Shown here: positions 8,001-8,716 of the stretch, in pieces
Position numbering within the stretch: the stretch's first letter is position 1
Layout of the letters: the number at the start of each line of letters is the position of its first letter
DNA from: Candidatus Heimdallarchaeota archaeon
Lineage (GTDB): Archaea > Asgardarchaeota > Heimdallarchaeia > Hodarchaeales > S146-22
Direction of reading: 5' to 3'
Assembly: GCA_015520535.1 (NCBI GenBank)
Contig: WAPZ01000453.1
Coordinates: forward strand, 1 to 8,716
Length of the DNA: 8,716 nucleotides
Program-made: the position numbers and the translations under genes
The notes under the pieces: model-generated
What the model was told of the DNA's origin: nothing
The model's input: the letters and a program-made list of their open reading frames with translations, nothing else
The model's database searches: none

Positions 8001-8590
8001 ACTTCTTTAACCTCCTTTGCTGCTTGCTCTAATGCAGCTATATTCTTGTTTGCAATCTCTTCATCCTTAAAACGTTCCCTTATGACCTCTTTTAAGCTTT
8101 CTAGTTTTACAATACCTGTATAAGAACTTAAAGCGCCAAGCACCACCGTGTTGGCAAAAGGTTTTCCAATTATTCCCACAGCAATTTTAGTAGCGTCTAA
8201 ATAGGCAACTTTTATATCATCACGTTGCAACCCAAGCGCTTCTATGATTTTTTTGCCATTTGTCTCTGGCGTATTAACAATAACTTTTCCATTTTTCTTT
8301 AAGCCGTCCAAAAGAAAGGGTTTTCCAATTAAGGTTGGATCAATTATTACCACGATATCAGGCTCATACACTTCGGTCTTAATAGTAAATTTTTTTGGTG
8401 ATATTCTGGTAAAGGCGGCAACTGGGGCACCCGATCTTTCCGGCCCAAATGTTGGAAAAGCATGGACATAATAGCCCTCAAGTATTGCAGCTTCTCCTAC
8501 TAAACGCGAAGCAGTCACGACTCCTTGTCCACCACGACCATGAAATCGTATGTCGATTAAGCCATTATTCTCGTGCAACTTCCTCACCAT
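7997..8590 (-). CDS. porG: 2-oxoacid (probably pyruvate):ferredoxin oxidoreductase, gamma subunit
   Basis: 197 residues, close to the usual 180-190. Family motifs: IRFHGRGGQGVVTAS at 14-28, FPTFGPERSGAPVAAF at 45-60, and IGKPFANTVVLGA at 141-153. In related enzymes this domain is linked to CoA binding. It is the first gene of the four-gene operon and overlaps delta by 4 bases. The start is uncertain. ATG at 8590 has only GGGAG 12 bases upstream. A TTG at 8578 is preceded by GGTGA at 5 bases and would give 193 residues. Either start adds only a few residues ahead of the conserved LIDIRFHGRGGQG block. The substrate call rests on the gene order and the family, not on this subunit. Confidence 0.92.
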   Translation of the reverse strand: MVRKLHENNGLIDIRFHGRGGQGVVTASRLVGEAAILEGYYVHAFPTFGPERSGAPVAAFTRISPKKFTIKTEVYEPDIVVIIDPTLIGKPFLLDGLKKNGKVIVNTPETNGKKIIEALGLQRDDIKVAYLDATKIAVGIIGKPFANTVVLGALSSYTGIVKLESLKEVIRERFKDEEIANKNIAALEQAAKEVKEV

Positions 8591-8609
8591 CCGCTTGTGT
8601 TTCTCCCAT
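8565..8609 (-). other. Possible 14-codon leader reading frame overlapping the gamma-subunit start
   Basis: ATG at 8609-8607 opens a different frame from porG and encodes MGETQADGEEVARE before TAA at 8567-8565, which overlaps the porG start. There is no convincing ribosome site before it. It is most likely coincidental, but a ribosome ending here would be close to both candidate porG starts. Confidence 0.15.
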
Positions 8610-8716
8610 TAATCAACAGTTTTGCATTTCTAAAAAACACTTCCTTCGTTCTCACACCTGAGAAATCCTTCTACATCAAAAAACCTTGATTTAAAAAAAT
8701 ATTAAATGTGTAGAGG
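8591..8716 (-). promoter_or_regulatory. Upstream region of the por operon
   Basis: This region holds no long gene and should contain the operon promoter. Read on the - strand, GTTTTTTAGAAA (about 8625-8636) is an AT-rich box. Placed 25 bases before a start near 8605, it would give a short leader carrying GGGAG before the porG ATG. Another AT-rich stretch, TTTAATATTTTTTTAAAT, lies farther out at 8690-8707. I cannot choose between them from sequence alone. Confidence 0.35.
8675..8690. repeat. Short dyad upstream of the por operon
   Basis: ATCAA at 8675-8679 and TTGAT at 8686-8690 are perfect inverted copies separated by six bases. They sit beside an AT-rich stretch that could be a promoter box. 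This could be a regulator site; five bases per arm is too short to be sure. Confidence 0.2.

Overview
The window looks archaeal. It is AT-rich, carries Shine-Dalgarno sites of the GGAGGT/GGTGA type, and contains a four-gene 2-oxoacid:ferredoxin oxidoreductase operon in the order gamma-delta-alpha-beta. It also encodes a eukaryote-like GTPase with an Arf/G-alpha/Rag-style DxGGQ motif. That combination is compatible with an Asgard-type archaeon, but nothing here proves it: other archaea, and some anaerobic bacteria, carry the same por gene order.

The left part (about 124-5298, + strand) is a tightly linked two-gene unit. The first gene encodes a very large protein of about 1284 residues. It is mostly helical in appearance and has no domain I recognise. 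After only three intergenic bases comes a 438-residue GTPase. Its G1, G3 and G4 motifs are clear, about 75 extra residues sit between G1 and the switch I threonine, its G5 is degenerate, and it has a C-terminal extension of about 160 residues. The spacing, with the second gene's ribosome site overlapping the first gene's stop, suggests translational coupling and a shared process. I infer that the giant protein is a partner, scaffold, effector or regulator of the GTPase. This is the most novel part of the window.

A short convergent intergenic region (5299-5380) holds T-rich tracts for both strands and an inverted repeat, probably a shared termination zone.

The right part (8590-5381, - strand) is a complete operon for pyruvate (or a related 2-oxoacid):ferredoxin oxidoreductase, read gamma, delta, alpha, beta. 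Delta carries two 4Fe-4S clusters, beta binds thiamine diphosphate and the proximal 4Fe-4S cluster, alpha supplies the YPITPQT region, and gamma has the GRGGQG motif. Together the four subunits would decarboxylate a 2-oxoacid to an acyl-CoA, CO2 and reduced ferredoxin, or run in reverse for carbon fixation. Gamma and delta overlap by four bases, and the other gaps are 41 and 35 bases, each with a strong ribosome binding site.

The two edges (1-123 and 8591-8716) hold probable promoter sequence and no complete gene. I see no tRNA, rRNA, CRISPR array, transposase or insertion sequence.
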